Below, piece by piece: positions 34,922-42,577 of a stretch of 64,000 nucleotides of DNA; position 1 is the stretch's first letter, and the number at the start of each line of letters is the position of its first letter. The position numbers and the translations under genes were made by a program. Source of the stretch: an uncultured bacterium. Its GTDB lineage: Bacteria; Bacteroidota; Ignavibacteria; Kapaibacteriales; UBA4661. The notes beneath the pieces were generated by a model that saw only the letters and a list, made by a program, of their open reading frames with translations, did no database searches and was not told the DNA's origin. The DNA is taken from NCBI GenBank assembly GCA_937899715.1, contig CALCNX010000072.1, forward strand, positions 1 through 64,000, read 5' to 3'.

Positions 34922-36049
34922 TTACGCTTTTGCTGCTTCCATATCAGCCTCTTCCGGGGCTATCGTGGCATTTGTCGCAGGCTGCGCGGCAATTTGCGCC
35001 AATTTTTGTTTTACATCGTCTTCGAGGTGAGCCAAGAGTTTTGCATTTTCTTTCAGAATAATACGCATTGCGTCGCGCCCTTGAGCACGTTCATCGCGGT
35101 AGCTAAACCAAGAGCCGCTTTTGGCAATGATTTTGTGCTCAAGCGCAAGGTCAATCATATCGCCGAGTTTGGAAATACCTTCGTTATAAAGAATATCAAA
35201 CTCAACTTCTTTGAATGGAGGAGCGACTTTGTTTTTTACAACTTTAATCTTGACGCGATTGCCAACCGTTACATCACCTTCTTTAATCATATCCTTGCGG
35301 CGAATGTCCATGCGCACCGAAGCATAGAATTTAAGGGCATTTCCACCCGTAGTCGTTTCGGGATTGCCGTACATTACACCGATTTTTGAGCGGAGTTGGT
35401 TAGTAAACATCACCGTTGTTTTCGATGCACCGATAGCAGCGTTCAGTTTACGCATTGCCTGTGACATGAGGCGAGCGTGCGAACCCATTTGTGCATCACC
35501 CATATCGCCTTCAATCTCGACACGCGGCGTGAGTGCTGCTACGGAGTCAACAATGATAACATCAATAGCACTGGAACGAACGAGTGTTTCGACAATTTCA
35601 AGCGCCTGTTCGCCAAATTCCGGCTGCGCAAGCAGCAAATTGCTCAAGTCCACACCCAAGCGGCGTGCATACTGCACATCCAGTGCATGCTCAGTATCAA
35701 CAAATGCCGCCACCCCGCCATTTTTCTGCGCTTCAGCAATAATGTGCAAGCAAATCGTGGTTTTACCCGACGATTCGGGTCCGTAAATTTCGATAATCCG
35801 TCCGCGTGGTACGCCGCCAATACCAATGGCATTATCCAGCGAAATACAACCCGTCGAGATAGCGTCAATCGGCACAACAACCTTATCGCTCAGGCGCATA
35901 ATTGAGCCTTTGCCGTGGTCTTTTTCGATTTGGTCCATTGCCGCTTGAATTGCCTTCTTACGAGCTTCTGCGGGACTGACAACGTCATTCTTATCAGCTT
36001 TGGAAGCCTTCGTTGTTTCTTTTACGGACTCTTCTTTTTCTTTAGCCAT
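34922..36049 (-). CDS. recA: Recombinase RecA
   Basis: RecA forms filaments on single-stranded DNA, pairs homologous strands and triggers LexA cleavage. The 375-aa product has a Lys/Glu-rich N-terminal extension, the Walker A loop GPESSGKTT, VDTEHALD, VDSVAALTP, the DNA loops around EGDMGDAQMG and NPETTTGGNALKFY, and an acidic tail. It heads an unusual gene order, recA-tatA-tatB-gatA-hemW. I saw no clear LexA-type box upstream. Confidence 0.97.
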   Translation of the reverse strand: MAKEKEESVKETTKASKADKNDVVSPAEARKKAIQAAMDQIEKDHGKGSIMRLSDKVVVPIDAISTGCISLDNAIGIGGVPRGRIIEIYGPESSGKTTICLHIIAEAQKNGGVAAFVDTEHALDVQYARRLGVDLSNLLLAQPEFGEQALEIVETLVRSSAIDVIIVDSVAALTPRVEIEGDMGDAQMGSHARLMSQAMRKLNAAIGASKTTVMFTNQLRSKIGVMYGNPETTTGGNALKFYASVRMDIRRKDMIKEGDVTVGNRVKIKVVKNKVAPPFKEVEFDILYNEGISKLGDMIDLALEHKIIAKSGSWFSYRDERAQGRDAMRIILKENAKLLAHLEDDVKQKLAQIAAQPATNATIAPEEADMEAAKA

Positions 36050-36243
36050 TGTACTACCTCTTCAGGGGAAATCGTGGTTGTGCCACTTGGGGCGAGAAAC
36101 GTTTTTAGAATGAGTGTAAATTAACATAAGTTACCGTTTCCGACAAGTTTTTCGCTTGGAGGGGCTTGAAATGAAGACGGCGCTCCAAAAATTCGGCACT
36201 TATGAGCGCGAAATTAGGATTTTTGCAAAAAAAATGTATATTA

Positions 36244-36257
36244 GTTGATATATCAAC
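36244..36257. promoter_or_regulatory. Palindromic operator candidate, site 3 (DoxX-like gene)
   Basis: GTTGATATATCAAC is a perfect palindrome over 14 bases, and the symmetry extends to 18 bases (36242-36259). It ends 26 bases before the ATG of the DoxX-like gene, over or just after the likely transcription start, a position suited to repression. Confidence 0.65.
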
Positions 36258-36283
36258 TATTGTTGCTTTTTCAAGGAGTTATT

Positions 36284-36778
36284 ATGCACACAGTATTGTT
36301 TCATCCTGTTATCGTTCTCGCGGCACGGCTGGTGCTGGGTTCAGTCTTTGTTATCGCTGGTGTTGAAAAAATTGTCAACCCGAATGCGTTTGCAAAGGCA
36401 ATCAACAATTATCAAATGGTTCCTTTTGCTGCATTGAACGTCATGGCACTCGTTTTACCGTGGTTGGAGGTATTGACGGGCGTATTCCTCATATTTGGCA
36501 TTCGCCTTCGGGCAAGTTCCGCTCTCGTCGGAGCGATGCTGGTGGTGTTTTTGATTGCCATCGGAAGCGCTATGGCACGCGGGCTGAGTATTGAGTGCGG
36601 CTGCTATTCTCAGGGCGGTGGCGGCGAAATTGTCGGCTGGAAAAAAGTGTTTGAAGATATTGCGCTGCTTCTGCTGGCGGTGCAGATATTCTGGGCGGCA
36701 ACAAAAAATGATATTTTACCGTTTTCGTTTGAGTCTATGCGCCAGCCGCAGAGCGCTTTGTCGGAGGAGCCGCTATAA
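36284..36778 (+). CDS. DoxX/MauE-family membrane protein
   Basis: The 164-aa protein has four membrane helices of the DoxX/MauE kind: ARLVLGSVFVIAGVEKIVNP at the start, NYQMVPF, PWLEVLTGVFLIFGI and the loop ECGCYSQGGG with a CxC pair, as in MauE-like proteins tied to thiol or redox folding. The start is fixed by AAGGAG five bases before the ATG at 36284, one of the few clear Shine-Dalgarno sites here. The palindromic site lies between promoter and start, so it is likely under the same control as the acyl-CoA dehydrogenase and phaE. Confidence 0.82.
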   Translation: MHTVLFHPVIVLAARLVLGSVFVIAGVEKIVNPNAFAKAINNYQMVPFAALNVMALVLPWLEVLTGVFLIFGIRLRASSALVGAMLVVFLIAIGSAMARGLSIECGCYSQGGGGEIVGWKKVFEDIALLLLAVQIFWAATKNDILPFSFESMRQPQSALSEEPL

Positions 36779-36860
36779 TCTGTTCGGGATGGGTTTAGAT
36801 TTGACAAGCAAGAGGTTACTTTGAAAACAAGAAATTATATGGCAAGAAGAGACAATTGAT

Positions 36861-36900
36861 ATGGGGGCAAACGTTATGAAAGACTGATGTTTTCCCCCAT
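36861..36900. repeat. Hairpin between the DoxX-like gene and scpA
   Basis: ATGGGGGCAAAC (36861-36872) faces GTTTTCCCCCAT (36889-36900) with one mismatch in 12 pairs. There is no T-run after it. The scpA -33 region begins at its right edge, so it may act as a weak terminator or insulate the scpA promoter. Confidence 0.5.
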
Positions 36901-36926
36901 TGCTTTCTGTGGGATTCCGTATATTG
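36900..36926 (+). promoter_or_regulatory. Candidate promoter of scpA
   Basis: TTG at 36900-36902, a 17-base spacer, and TATATTG at 36920-36926 inside CCGTATATTGCACC. The same CCGTATATTGCA string precedes the MarR gene on the other strand. Transcription would start near 36933, about 50 bases before the ATG. Confidence 0.4.
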
Positions 36927-36984
36927 CACCTTTCTAATGGTACCAACGATGCCGTAAAACTACATCCATTCTCGCATTTCAGTC

Positions 36985-37917
36985 ATGTACACCATTCAAC
37001 TTCCTAATTTTCACGGTCCTTTCGACCTTCTGCTTTTTTTTATTAAGCGCGACGAACTCAACATTCATGATATTCCTATTGCACGGATTGCGAATGAATT
37101 TTTGGAATACACGCGGATTATTGAACTGCTTGATTTAGAGCTTGCCGGAGAATTTCTCGTCATGGCTTCGACGCTTATGCAGATTAAAGCGAAACTTCTT
37201 TTGCCGGAGGAGAAAAAGGAAGGTGAGGATGGACAAGTTGAAGAAGACCCCCGCGCAGAACTGGTGCGGCGCTTGCTGGAGTACAAACGCTATAAAGAAG
37301 CCGCAGAAGAGCTTCAAACAATGTCAGAATCGCAGCGCTACATTTATTATCGTCAATTTTTTGAGGCAGACAGCAAGGATGACCCCGCTACAAACGACGA
37401 GCTTGCGCACTTAACGCTGTTCGACCTTCTGGCGGCATTTTCACGAGCATTGCAGAAAGCTCCAAAGGCTCCCACGCCGCATACTATTGAGCGCGAACCC
37501 GTGACGATAGAAGAGCAAGCCGCGCTCATTATGGCACTCTTCGCCTACCGCGACGAAGTACCATTCTCAGAACTGGTAAATGGCACAGACCGCTCTACGC
37601 TTGTTGTTACCTTCCTTGCACTCCTTGAGATGATGCGCAGTCACAATCTCACAATACGCCAGCACGAACAATTTGAAGAAATCATTCTCTGCAAACCCTC
37701 CACTGACGGCGAGGGCACACCCACAGAGCCACATACACCAATGACCACGCCGGAAGCAGGAAGTACGGATGACAGCATAAGTAGTCTCAAGGAGCTAAAA
37801 CAGCGTGAACGTGGCGGTCAAAGCCCTATGCTTCGGGCAACCACCTCGCTTGATGTTACCTCCTTGGAAGCAACAACAAAGGCTGCAAGCCAAGTGCAGC
37901 CACTCGGTACGAACTAG
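36985..37917 (+). CDS. scpA: Segregation and condensation protein A
   Basis: ScpA is the kleisin that bridges SMC heads in the bacterial condensin. The 310-aa product has the N-terminal kleisin motif FHGPFDLLLFFIKRDELNIHDI, AGEFLVMASTLMQIKAKLLLP, a charged acidic linker and a C-terminal winged helix (SELVNGTDRSTLVVTFLALL). A Thr/Ser-rich tail of about 70 residues is not conserved. Its usual partner scpB is not adjacent. Confidence 0.93.
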   Translation: MYTIQLPNFHGPFDLLLFFIKRDELNIHDIPIARIANEFLEYTRIIELLDLELAGEFLVMASTLMQIKAKLLLPEEKKEGEDGQVEEDPRAELVRRLLEYKRYKEAAEELQTMSESQRYIYYRQFFEADSKDDPATNDELAHLTLFDLLAAFSRALQKAPKAPTPHTIEREPVTIEEQAALIMALFAYRDEVPFSELVNGTDRSTLVVTFLALLEMMRSHNLTIRQHEQFEEIILCKPSTDGEGTPTEPHTPMTTPEAGSTDDSISSLKELKQRERGGQSPMLRATTSLDVTSLEATTKAASQVQPLGTN

Positions 37918-38008
37918 AAAGTATAGAAATCAAAAAAAAACGCCGCAGTGTGCTGTATCTGCAACGATACCAAGCATTCTTCGGCGCTTTTTTGCTCAGA
38001 TTTTCGCG

Positions 38009-38407
38009 TCAGACGCGCACTGTCGCTTCACCTTCGATAACAACTTCACCTCTGCTATTTGTTCCGATGATTTTTAGGGTTACAATCGGCTTCCCTTCTA
38101 CGATTGAAGCCACTTCTACGCTTGCTGTTACTTCGTCGCCAATAAAGACTGGACGCAGAAATTTCACCGTCTGCCCCATAGCAATAGTACCCTCGCCCGG
38201 CAAATCCATGCCGATAACGCCTGAGAAGAGGCTTGCTACGAGTGCTCCATGCACAACGCGCTGCTTGAAAATGGTATTTTTCGCATATTCAGCATCAAGA
38301 TGAATTGGGTTTTTATCAAGAGAGATTGCGGCAAATTGTTTTACGTCCTCTTCCGTAAAGGCTTTGGTAACACTGGCTTTATCGCCGACTTTAACTTGTT
38401 TTGGCAT
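38009..38407 (-). CDS. phaJ: (R)-specific enoyl-CoA hydratase, MaoC-like
   Basis: PhaJ hydrates trans-2-enoyl-CoA to (R)-3-hydroxyacyl-CoA, the monomer for PHA synthase, and so links beta-oxidation to storage. The 132-aa hot-dog protein has catalytic Asp31 and His36 in SLDKNPIHLD, the same numbers as in the Aeromonas enzyme, followed by QRVVHGALVASLFSG. It lies downstream of phaC on the same strand with 131 bases between, including a long inverted repeat. The gene content supports the assignment. Confidence 0.9.
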   Translation of the reverse strand: MPKQVKVGDKASVTKAFTEEDVKQFAAISLDKNPIHLDAEYAKNTIFKQRVVHGALVASLFSGVIGMDLPGEGTIAMGQTVKFLRPVFIGDEVTASVEVASIVEGKPIVTLKIIGTNSRGEVVIEGEATVRV

Positions 38408-38456
38408 GATACATAAAGGGAATGGTGGGGAAAAACTGGGAAGCGGTAAAAAATAC

Positions 38457-38523
38457 TTTGAGTGCTGAGTCTGAATGGATGAAACGTAGAAACGTTCCTG
38501 CTACTCAAGGCTCAACACTCAAA
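38457..38523 (-). terminator. Long-loop inverted repeat after phaC
   Basis: TTTGAGTGCTGAG (38457-38469) faces CTCAACACTCAAA (38511-38523) with one mismatch in 13. It stands between phaC and phaJ. The loop is about 41 bases and there is no strong T-run, so it may only weaken read-through or protect the phaC message. Confidence 0.4.
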
Positions 38524-38538
38524 ATGAAGGAACAAAAT

Positions 38539-39660
38539 TTAGACCTTCGAGCGCTCTAAAATCCAGCTCGAAATAGCCGGAGCAACGTACTTCTGCGACT
38601 GACCGCTCATAAATACGCCCACGTGTCCGCCCGGGAACTCTACCATTTGCTTGTCTTTCGAGCCAACAGCATCATAAAGAGGCTTTGCGCACTCCGGCGG
38701 AACGAGGTGGTCTTGTGCGGCATAAATTGAGAGAACGGGCATTGTTACTTTCTTGAAATCTACTTTGCGCCCGTCAATGCTGTATTCATTTTTCGAGAGT
38801 TCATTGCCGATAAACACGCGCTTGGTGTATTCGCGGTACGCCTCGCCGGGCTGACCGGGGCTATCGAACAGCCAGCGTTCCATGCGGAGAAAGTTTGCCA
38901 CTTTTTCTTTGCTATCCATGATATTGACAAAGGTGTGGAATTTTTGGAGGCGTTGCATGGGCTTGACCATGAGGAAGCCTGCATTCATCACCTCGCCGGA
39001 GATAGTACCGACGGCATCGGCAATAGGGTCGGGGTTTACGTGTTGTGCCCATTTGAACATCAGGCTGTCAGGGATGTTGAACTCGAACGGCGTTACGACC
39101 GTGATAAGATTGCGTATTTTTTCAGGGAAGAGTGCAGAATAGATGAGTGCGCTTGTGCCGCCCTGACAAATACCGAGTAAATTCACGCTTGGCTGACCGG
39201 AGGCTTTGCGCATATAATCAATGCAAGAATCAAGATAATCTACATAATCGCCGACTTCACGGTAGCGGTCGGCGCGTGTCGGGTAGCCCCAATCTATTGT
39301 GTAAACATCTAGACCGGCATCCATCATTTTTTTGACAAAACTTTTGTCCGGTTGCAAATCCAGAATGTATTCTTTATTCACCACCGCAAAGTTGAGCAGG
39401 AGCGGCACTTTGCAGGTAGCTTTGGGGTTAGGGTAGTGATAGAGCTTGATTTTGCCGCCATCCACATCCAGTACCTTCACGCGGGGCGTTTGCCCAACGG
39501 ACAAATCATCTTCGGTCATTTCTTTCAGATGCTGCAAGCCTCGGACAACCTTGCTGCTCATCTCGGTCATATCTTTCATAAACTGTCCGGGGTCGAGAAA
39601 CGGAATTGAGCGCTTATCGGTAGTTTTTGCGCTGCCGTTCATTCCTGTTGTTTGTGCCAT
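38539..39660 (-). CDS. phaC: Class III polyhydroxyalkanoate synthase subunit PhaC
   Basis: PhaC polymerises (R)-3-hydroxyacyl-CoA into PHA at the granule. The 373-aa size marks the short class III/IV form that needs a partner. The triad is Cys165 in the lipase-like box GICQGG, Asp317 in AAQDHLVPP and His346 in PGGHVGVF, with nearly the spacing of the Allochromatium enzyme (149, 302, 331). YTIDWGYP and RWLFDSPGQPGEAYREY are further PhaC marks. A phaE-like gene lies upstream, past a 71-aa gene, and phaJ downstream. Confidence 0.95.
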   Translation of the reverse strand: MAQTTGMNGSAKTTDKRSIPFLDPGQFMKDMTEMSSKVVRGLQHLKEMTEDDLSVGQTPRVKVLDVDGGKIKLYHYPNPKATCKVPLLLNFAVVNKEYILDLQPDKSFVKKMMDAGLDVYTIDWGYPTRADRYREVGDYVDYLDSCIDYMRKASGQPSVNLLGICQGGTSALIYSALFPEKIRNLITVVTPFEFNIPDSLMFKWAQHVNPDPIADAVGTISGEVMNAGFLMVKPMQRLQKFHTFVNIMDSKEKVANFLRMERWLFDSPGQPGEAYREYTKRVFIGNELSKNEYSIDGRKVDFKKVTMPVLSIYAAQDHLVPPECAKPLYDAVGSKDKQMVEFPGGHVGVFMSGQSQKYVAPAISSWILERSKV

Positions 39661-39712
39661 AGTGCGGCTCCATTGGGAAATTAAGTTAAAATATCTGGTG
39701 GGTTATTGGGTT

Positions 39713-39928
39713 TCAATTTAAGGACTGCCAAGTTCCTGTTATGCCTTTGACGATATGCACGGTTGTCTGGGGCGTTACGGCATCTGTGCGGCGTTTTACG
39801 CGCTCAAATCGGCGTTCCAAGTGCTCTAAACGAGCATTGATTTCTTGAAGCATCGTATTTGCCTGTTCCTGCCCGGAAAGAATTCTTTCCAGCAGCGTCA
39901 GTATTCGTTGCCCTTGTTCTTCAGTCAT
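39713..39928 (-). CDS. Small coiled-coil protein between phaE and phaC
   Basis: The 71-aa protein is one long amphipathic helix, RILTLLERILSGQEQANTML and then EINARLEHLERRFERVKRR, with a short tail. The heptad-like Leu/Ile pattern predicts a coiled coil. I do not recognise the family. Its place directly before phaC, with a terminator separating it from phaE, hints at a granule-associated or PhaC-binding role; this is inference. The ATG at 39928 is preferred, since longer in-frame versions run through the terminator region. Confidence 0.6.
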   Translation of the reverse strand: MTEEQGQRILTLLERILSGQEQANTMLQEINARLEHLERRFERVKRRTDAVTPQTTVHIVKGITGTWQSLN

Positions 39929-40051
39929 GGGAGTAGAGAGGTTACAGGTGAAATGGAATGTTTGGTTGTAAAAAAGAAACGGGCGTATTGTTGATGAACC
40001 GGGTACGTTATGGAAGGCAGTTTCGCTAAACACAGGTCTTATACGCCAATA

Positions 40052-40088
40052 TAAAAAAAAACCTGACAATTCGTTACGATTGTCAGGT
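40052..40088 (-). terminator. Intrinsic terminator after phaE
   Basis: ACCTGACAAT (40061-40070) pairs perfectly with ATTGTCAGGT (40079-40088) around an 8-base loop. On the minus strand a run of nine T (40060-40052) follows. It separates phaE from the small gene and phaC, allowing more PhaE than PhaC. Confidence 0.85.
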
Positions 40089-40147
40089 GAAAAATGTTTT
40101 TCTTTGCTTAAAGTCTGCAAAGCGCTTCAATACGTGTGCTTTATGTC

Positions 40148-41581
40148 TTACTTTTTAGCTGCGGGTTTCTTTGCCGGGGCTTTTTTAGCAGGTGCTGCTT
40201 TTGCTGCCGGAGCTTTTGCTGCGGCTTTCGGCGCAATCGTAGCAACGGCGGCTTTCGGTGCGGTTTTGGAAGCAGCCGCTTTTGCTGCGGGCTTGCCGCC
40301 AAGCGTCTCGATTGCTTCTTCCTGCTCGGCAAGTTTGCGCTCCAAACGGCGTACTTGCGTTTTGAGGAAGTGAATGGATTGGTATGCTTCGTCTAGTTCG
40401 GAGCGTGTCGCAATCGGGAGTTCGCTAATCATCAATTCAATAAATTTGTCAGTCTGTTCTTTTACGCGAGCACCGGAAACCGAGAGCTCGCCTTGCAATT
40501 TGGCATATTCATCTTTGTTGAAGAGAATATCAAATGCTTTTTCGCTGGAACCAACAAAGATGTGGAAGAACTCGTCAAAGGTGCGCGGTGCTTTTTCTGC
40601 TTTTGCTTGTTCAATGATATATCCTGTCATGTTCGTCAAGGCATCTTTACCGGTCGAAAAGACCATTTGCTGCATTTTGCTGTAATGGGCGGCAAAGAGA
40701 ACGTAGGATTTGAGCATTTCCTGAAGCAATTCAATCATAACGCGGTCGCGTCCGAAGAAAACCATGTTGGTAAGCGGGTTGACAGGCTTTTGCATATTGT
40801 CAATCATCTTCACATACATTTTCGCCGCTTCATCCACATTACCCGAAGCGAAGGCGGACATAGCTTTGGTGGACATTTGGGTAATATCACCAACGCTTGT
40901 GCCGGCAATCTGACCGACATCACCCAAATACTTGACAAGAGTGTTGATTTGGTCGGTAAATTTTTTCATGGTCTCCTCAGCAGGGAAACTGAAGGTTTGC
41001 GAGATGATTTTATTGTATTCATCAAGGCTAAGATATTTCTGGAGCATTTCCGCAGTCAAGCCCGTGTCTTGAGCCATTTTGATAACAGGCGACATCAGCT
41101 CGGAAAGTTTGAAATAGGTTTGTGCCATGTTGGTAAGATTATTCACCGCACCCACGACTACGCTGCCGTTGTTGACCATATCCGACATTGCAGCCGGAAC
41201 CCTGCCCATAGCACCCATCCATGAGCCGTACAGATTTTTCCATGTATCATAGAGCGATGTGATATTGCCCATGAAAGCAGGCATACTGGCAAGATTACCA
41301 ATGCTGCCGAGATTGCCGATATTCGGAATCATGTTGAACGGGAAGGAGGATGCTTGCTTTGCGTCGTCGCCCATACCACCGATATTCGCAAATCCGGTGA
41401 AGGAGCTACCGGTATTGCTGAGTGTTGTTGCCACAGTGCCCGCAAGATCACCAAACATCGTCGAGATATTATTTGTGATGTTGTTTGGTAGCACTTCGCC
41501 TGCTGCATCTGCTGCTTTTTTGACGACTTCCATTTGCATATTGAGGAGGTCGGTAAAGATATTGCCGCTTGTAGTAGCCAT
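40148..41581 (-). CDS. phaE: PhaE-like class III PHA synthase subunit with Lys/Ala/Pro-rich tail
   Basis: The protein has 477 aa. Residues about 280-420 follow the PhaE (PF09712) pattern, with MTGYIIEQ, TFDEFFHIFVGSSEKAFDIL, ELPIATRSELDEAYQSIHFL and a terminal coiled coil RRLERKLAEQEE. The N-terminal 280 residues are helical and Gly/Asn/Met-rich. The last 45 residues are almost only Ala, Lys and Pro in AAKAP/KKPA units, like the histone H1-like tail of phasin PhaF, which binds DNA. That makes it a PhaE with a possible nucleoid-tethering tail. A tandem palindromic site lies 133 bases upstream. Confidence 0.82.
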   Translation of the reverse strand: MATTSGNIFTDLLNMQMEVVKKAADAAGEVLPNNITNNISTMFGDLAGTVATTLSNTGSSFTGFANIGGMGDDAKQASSFPFNMIPNIGNLGSIGNLASMPAFMGNITSLYDTWKNLYGSWMGAMGRVPAAMSDMVNNGSVVVGAVNNLTNMAQTYFKLSELMSPVIKMAQDTGLTAEMLQKYLSLDEYNKIISQTFSFPAEETMKKFTDQINTLVKYLGDVGQIAGTSVGDITQMSTKAMSAFASGNVDEAAKMYVKMIDNMQKPVNPLTNMVFFGRDRVMIELLQEMLKSYVLFAAHYSKMQQMVFSTGKDALTNMTGYIIEQAKAEKAPRTFDEFFHIFVGSSEKAFDILFNKDEYAKLQGELSVSGARVKEQTDKFIELMISELPIATRSELDEAYQSIHFLKTQVRRLERKLAEQEEAIETLGGKPAAKAAASKTAPKAAVATIAPKAAAKAPAAKAAPAKKAPAKKPAAKK

Positions 41582-41713
41582 GGAAAACTCCGTAGGAAAA
41601 AGAAAATGTTAAACAAAATTTGAGTTGTTTTTCAAGTGCAAATCTACTAAATCAAGCCGATGCACAAGCGAAAAAAAGCAATAATGAAAATTATTTCATT
41701 ATCAATTCAGAAA

Positions 41714-41742
41714 GTTGATATGTCAACTATTGATATTTCGAC
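41714..41742. promoter_or_regulatory. Tandem palindromic operator candidate, site 4 (phaE)
   Basis: GTTGATATGTCAAC (41714-41727) has perfect GTTGA/TCAAC arms. ATTGATATTTCGAC follows one base later (41729-41742) and matches 11 of 14 positions of the perfect palindrome. A further half site, GTTGACA, ends at 41750. The pair sits 133 bases before the phaE ATG. Apart from these sites I see nothing definite between 41582 and 41968. Confidence 0.6.
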
Positions 41743-41968
41743 TGTTGACACAAACGGCAAGTAATTTTTGATTTAACTAATCGGCTGGTGTAGTGTAGAT
41801 AAATTTATGAACGATACGTTTGCAAGTTTTGACACACAAGTCATTTAAGGTAACAATGTCTATGCAAGATTCAGAGTATGCAGATATAGGCAGCATAACC
41901 ATTAGCGTTAAAGATTTGGTTTCGACAAGTACATCTCAATCAGATAGTAATGCCAAACATCATAGTCA

Positions 41969-42553
41969 TCAGGCAAAAGCACCCCCAGAAGCAAGCAATT
42001 CCGCCATTTGCGGAAGCAACGCATGAAGCGACGGCACAACAATATTCGCTTCATCCTGCAAAAAACCGCCAACCAGAATCGTTCGCACTCCGGCGGCACG
42101 CCCCGCCTCTGCATCGGAGCGGCTGTCTCCCAGCATCCACGACGCAGCAAAGTCTATTCCCCAGCGTTCATGCGCTTCCAAAAGCATTGCAGGACCGGGC
42201 TTGCGGCGGCTTCCCGCCATAATATCGCCACAGCAACCGCTTCTGGACGATAAATCGCGCTCTCCGGCAAAGTATATGTCGTCGAAACCGCTTCCCGTCT
42301 CGTCTTTGAAGCGTTCCTGCATCCGAGCATGAATCTCCGCAAGGTCGTCTTCGGTCATCAAACCTTTGCCAATTCCCTGTTGGTTTGTCACCAAAATTGC
42401 GAGAAATCCTGCCTCTTTTACCATCCGAAACAACGGAAAAATGTCCGGCAGGAAGACGAAATCTTCTACGCTCGTCACATAGCCGCCCATAATACGCTGA
42501 TTGACAATGCCATCGCGGTCGAAAAAGAAGGTCTTGCGAAGAGGAGTGTTCAT
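41969..42553 (-). CDS. HAD-family phosphatase, GmhB/HisB-like
   Basis: The 194-aa protein has the HAD nucleophile and acid Asp12 and Asp14 in FFFDRDGIVN, then VTNQQGIGKGLM, KPGPAMLLEAH and MLGDSRSDAEAGRAAG. This is the layout of D-glycero-D-manno-heptose-1,7-bisphosphate 7-phosphatase, an LPS-core enzyme. GmhB carries a four-ligand zinc loop; here only GCCGD is left before the RRKPGP motif, so the zinc site looks lost. Another sugar bisphosphate is possible. It is the last gene of a five-gene minus-strand run with short gaps. Confidence 0.8.
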   Translation of the reverse strand: MNTPLRKTFFFDRDGIVNQRIMGGYVTSVEDFVFLPDIFPLFRMVKEAGFLAILVTNQQGIGKGLMTEDDLAEIHARMQERFKDETGSGFDDIYFAGERDLSSRSGCCGDIMAGSRRKPGPAMLLEAHERWGIDFAASWMLGDSRSDAEAGRAAGVRTILVGGFLQDEANIVVPSLHALLPQMAELLASGGAFA

Positions 42554-42577
42554 TGTTGTATAGAAAATATCGGCAGT

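Noticed and set aside
36244..36257. FNR/CRP-type site (TTGAT-N4-ATCAA)
   Set aside because: The arms TTGAT and ATCAA are spaced by two bases here, not four, and the four copies in the window share GTTGA-N4-TCAAC and not the FNR layout.
40148..40290. Tandem DNA repeat or CRISPR-like array in the phaE 3' end
   Set aside because: It is a coding low-complexity stretch for Ala, Lys and Pro with no equal spacers.
41857..42026. A 56-codon plus-strand frame (ATG at 41857 with AAGG upstream) that runs into the end of the gmhB-like gene
   Set aside because: Low-complexity Ser/His/Ala sequence, no family, and overlap with a conserved gene on the other strand. Possible but not supported.
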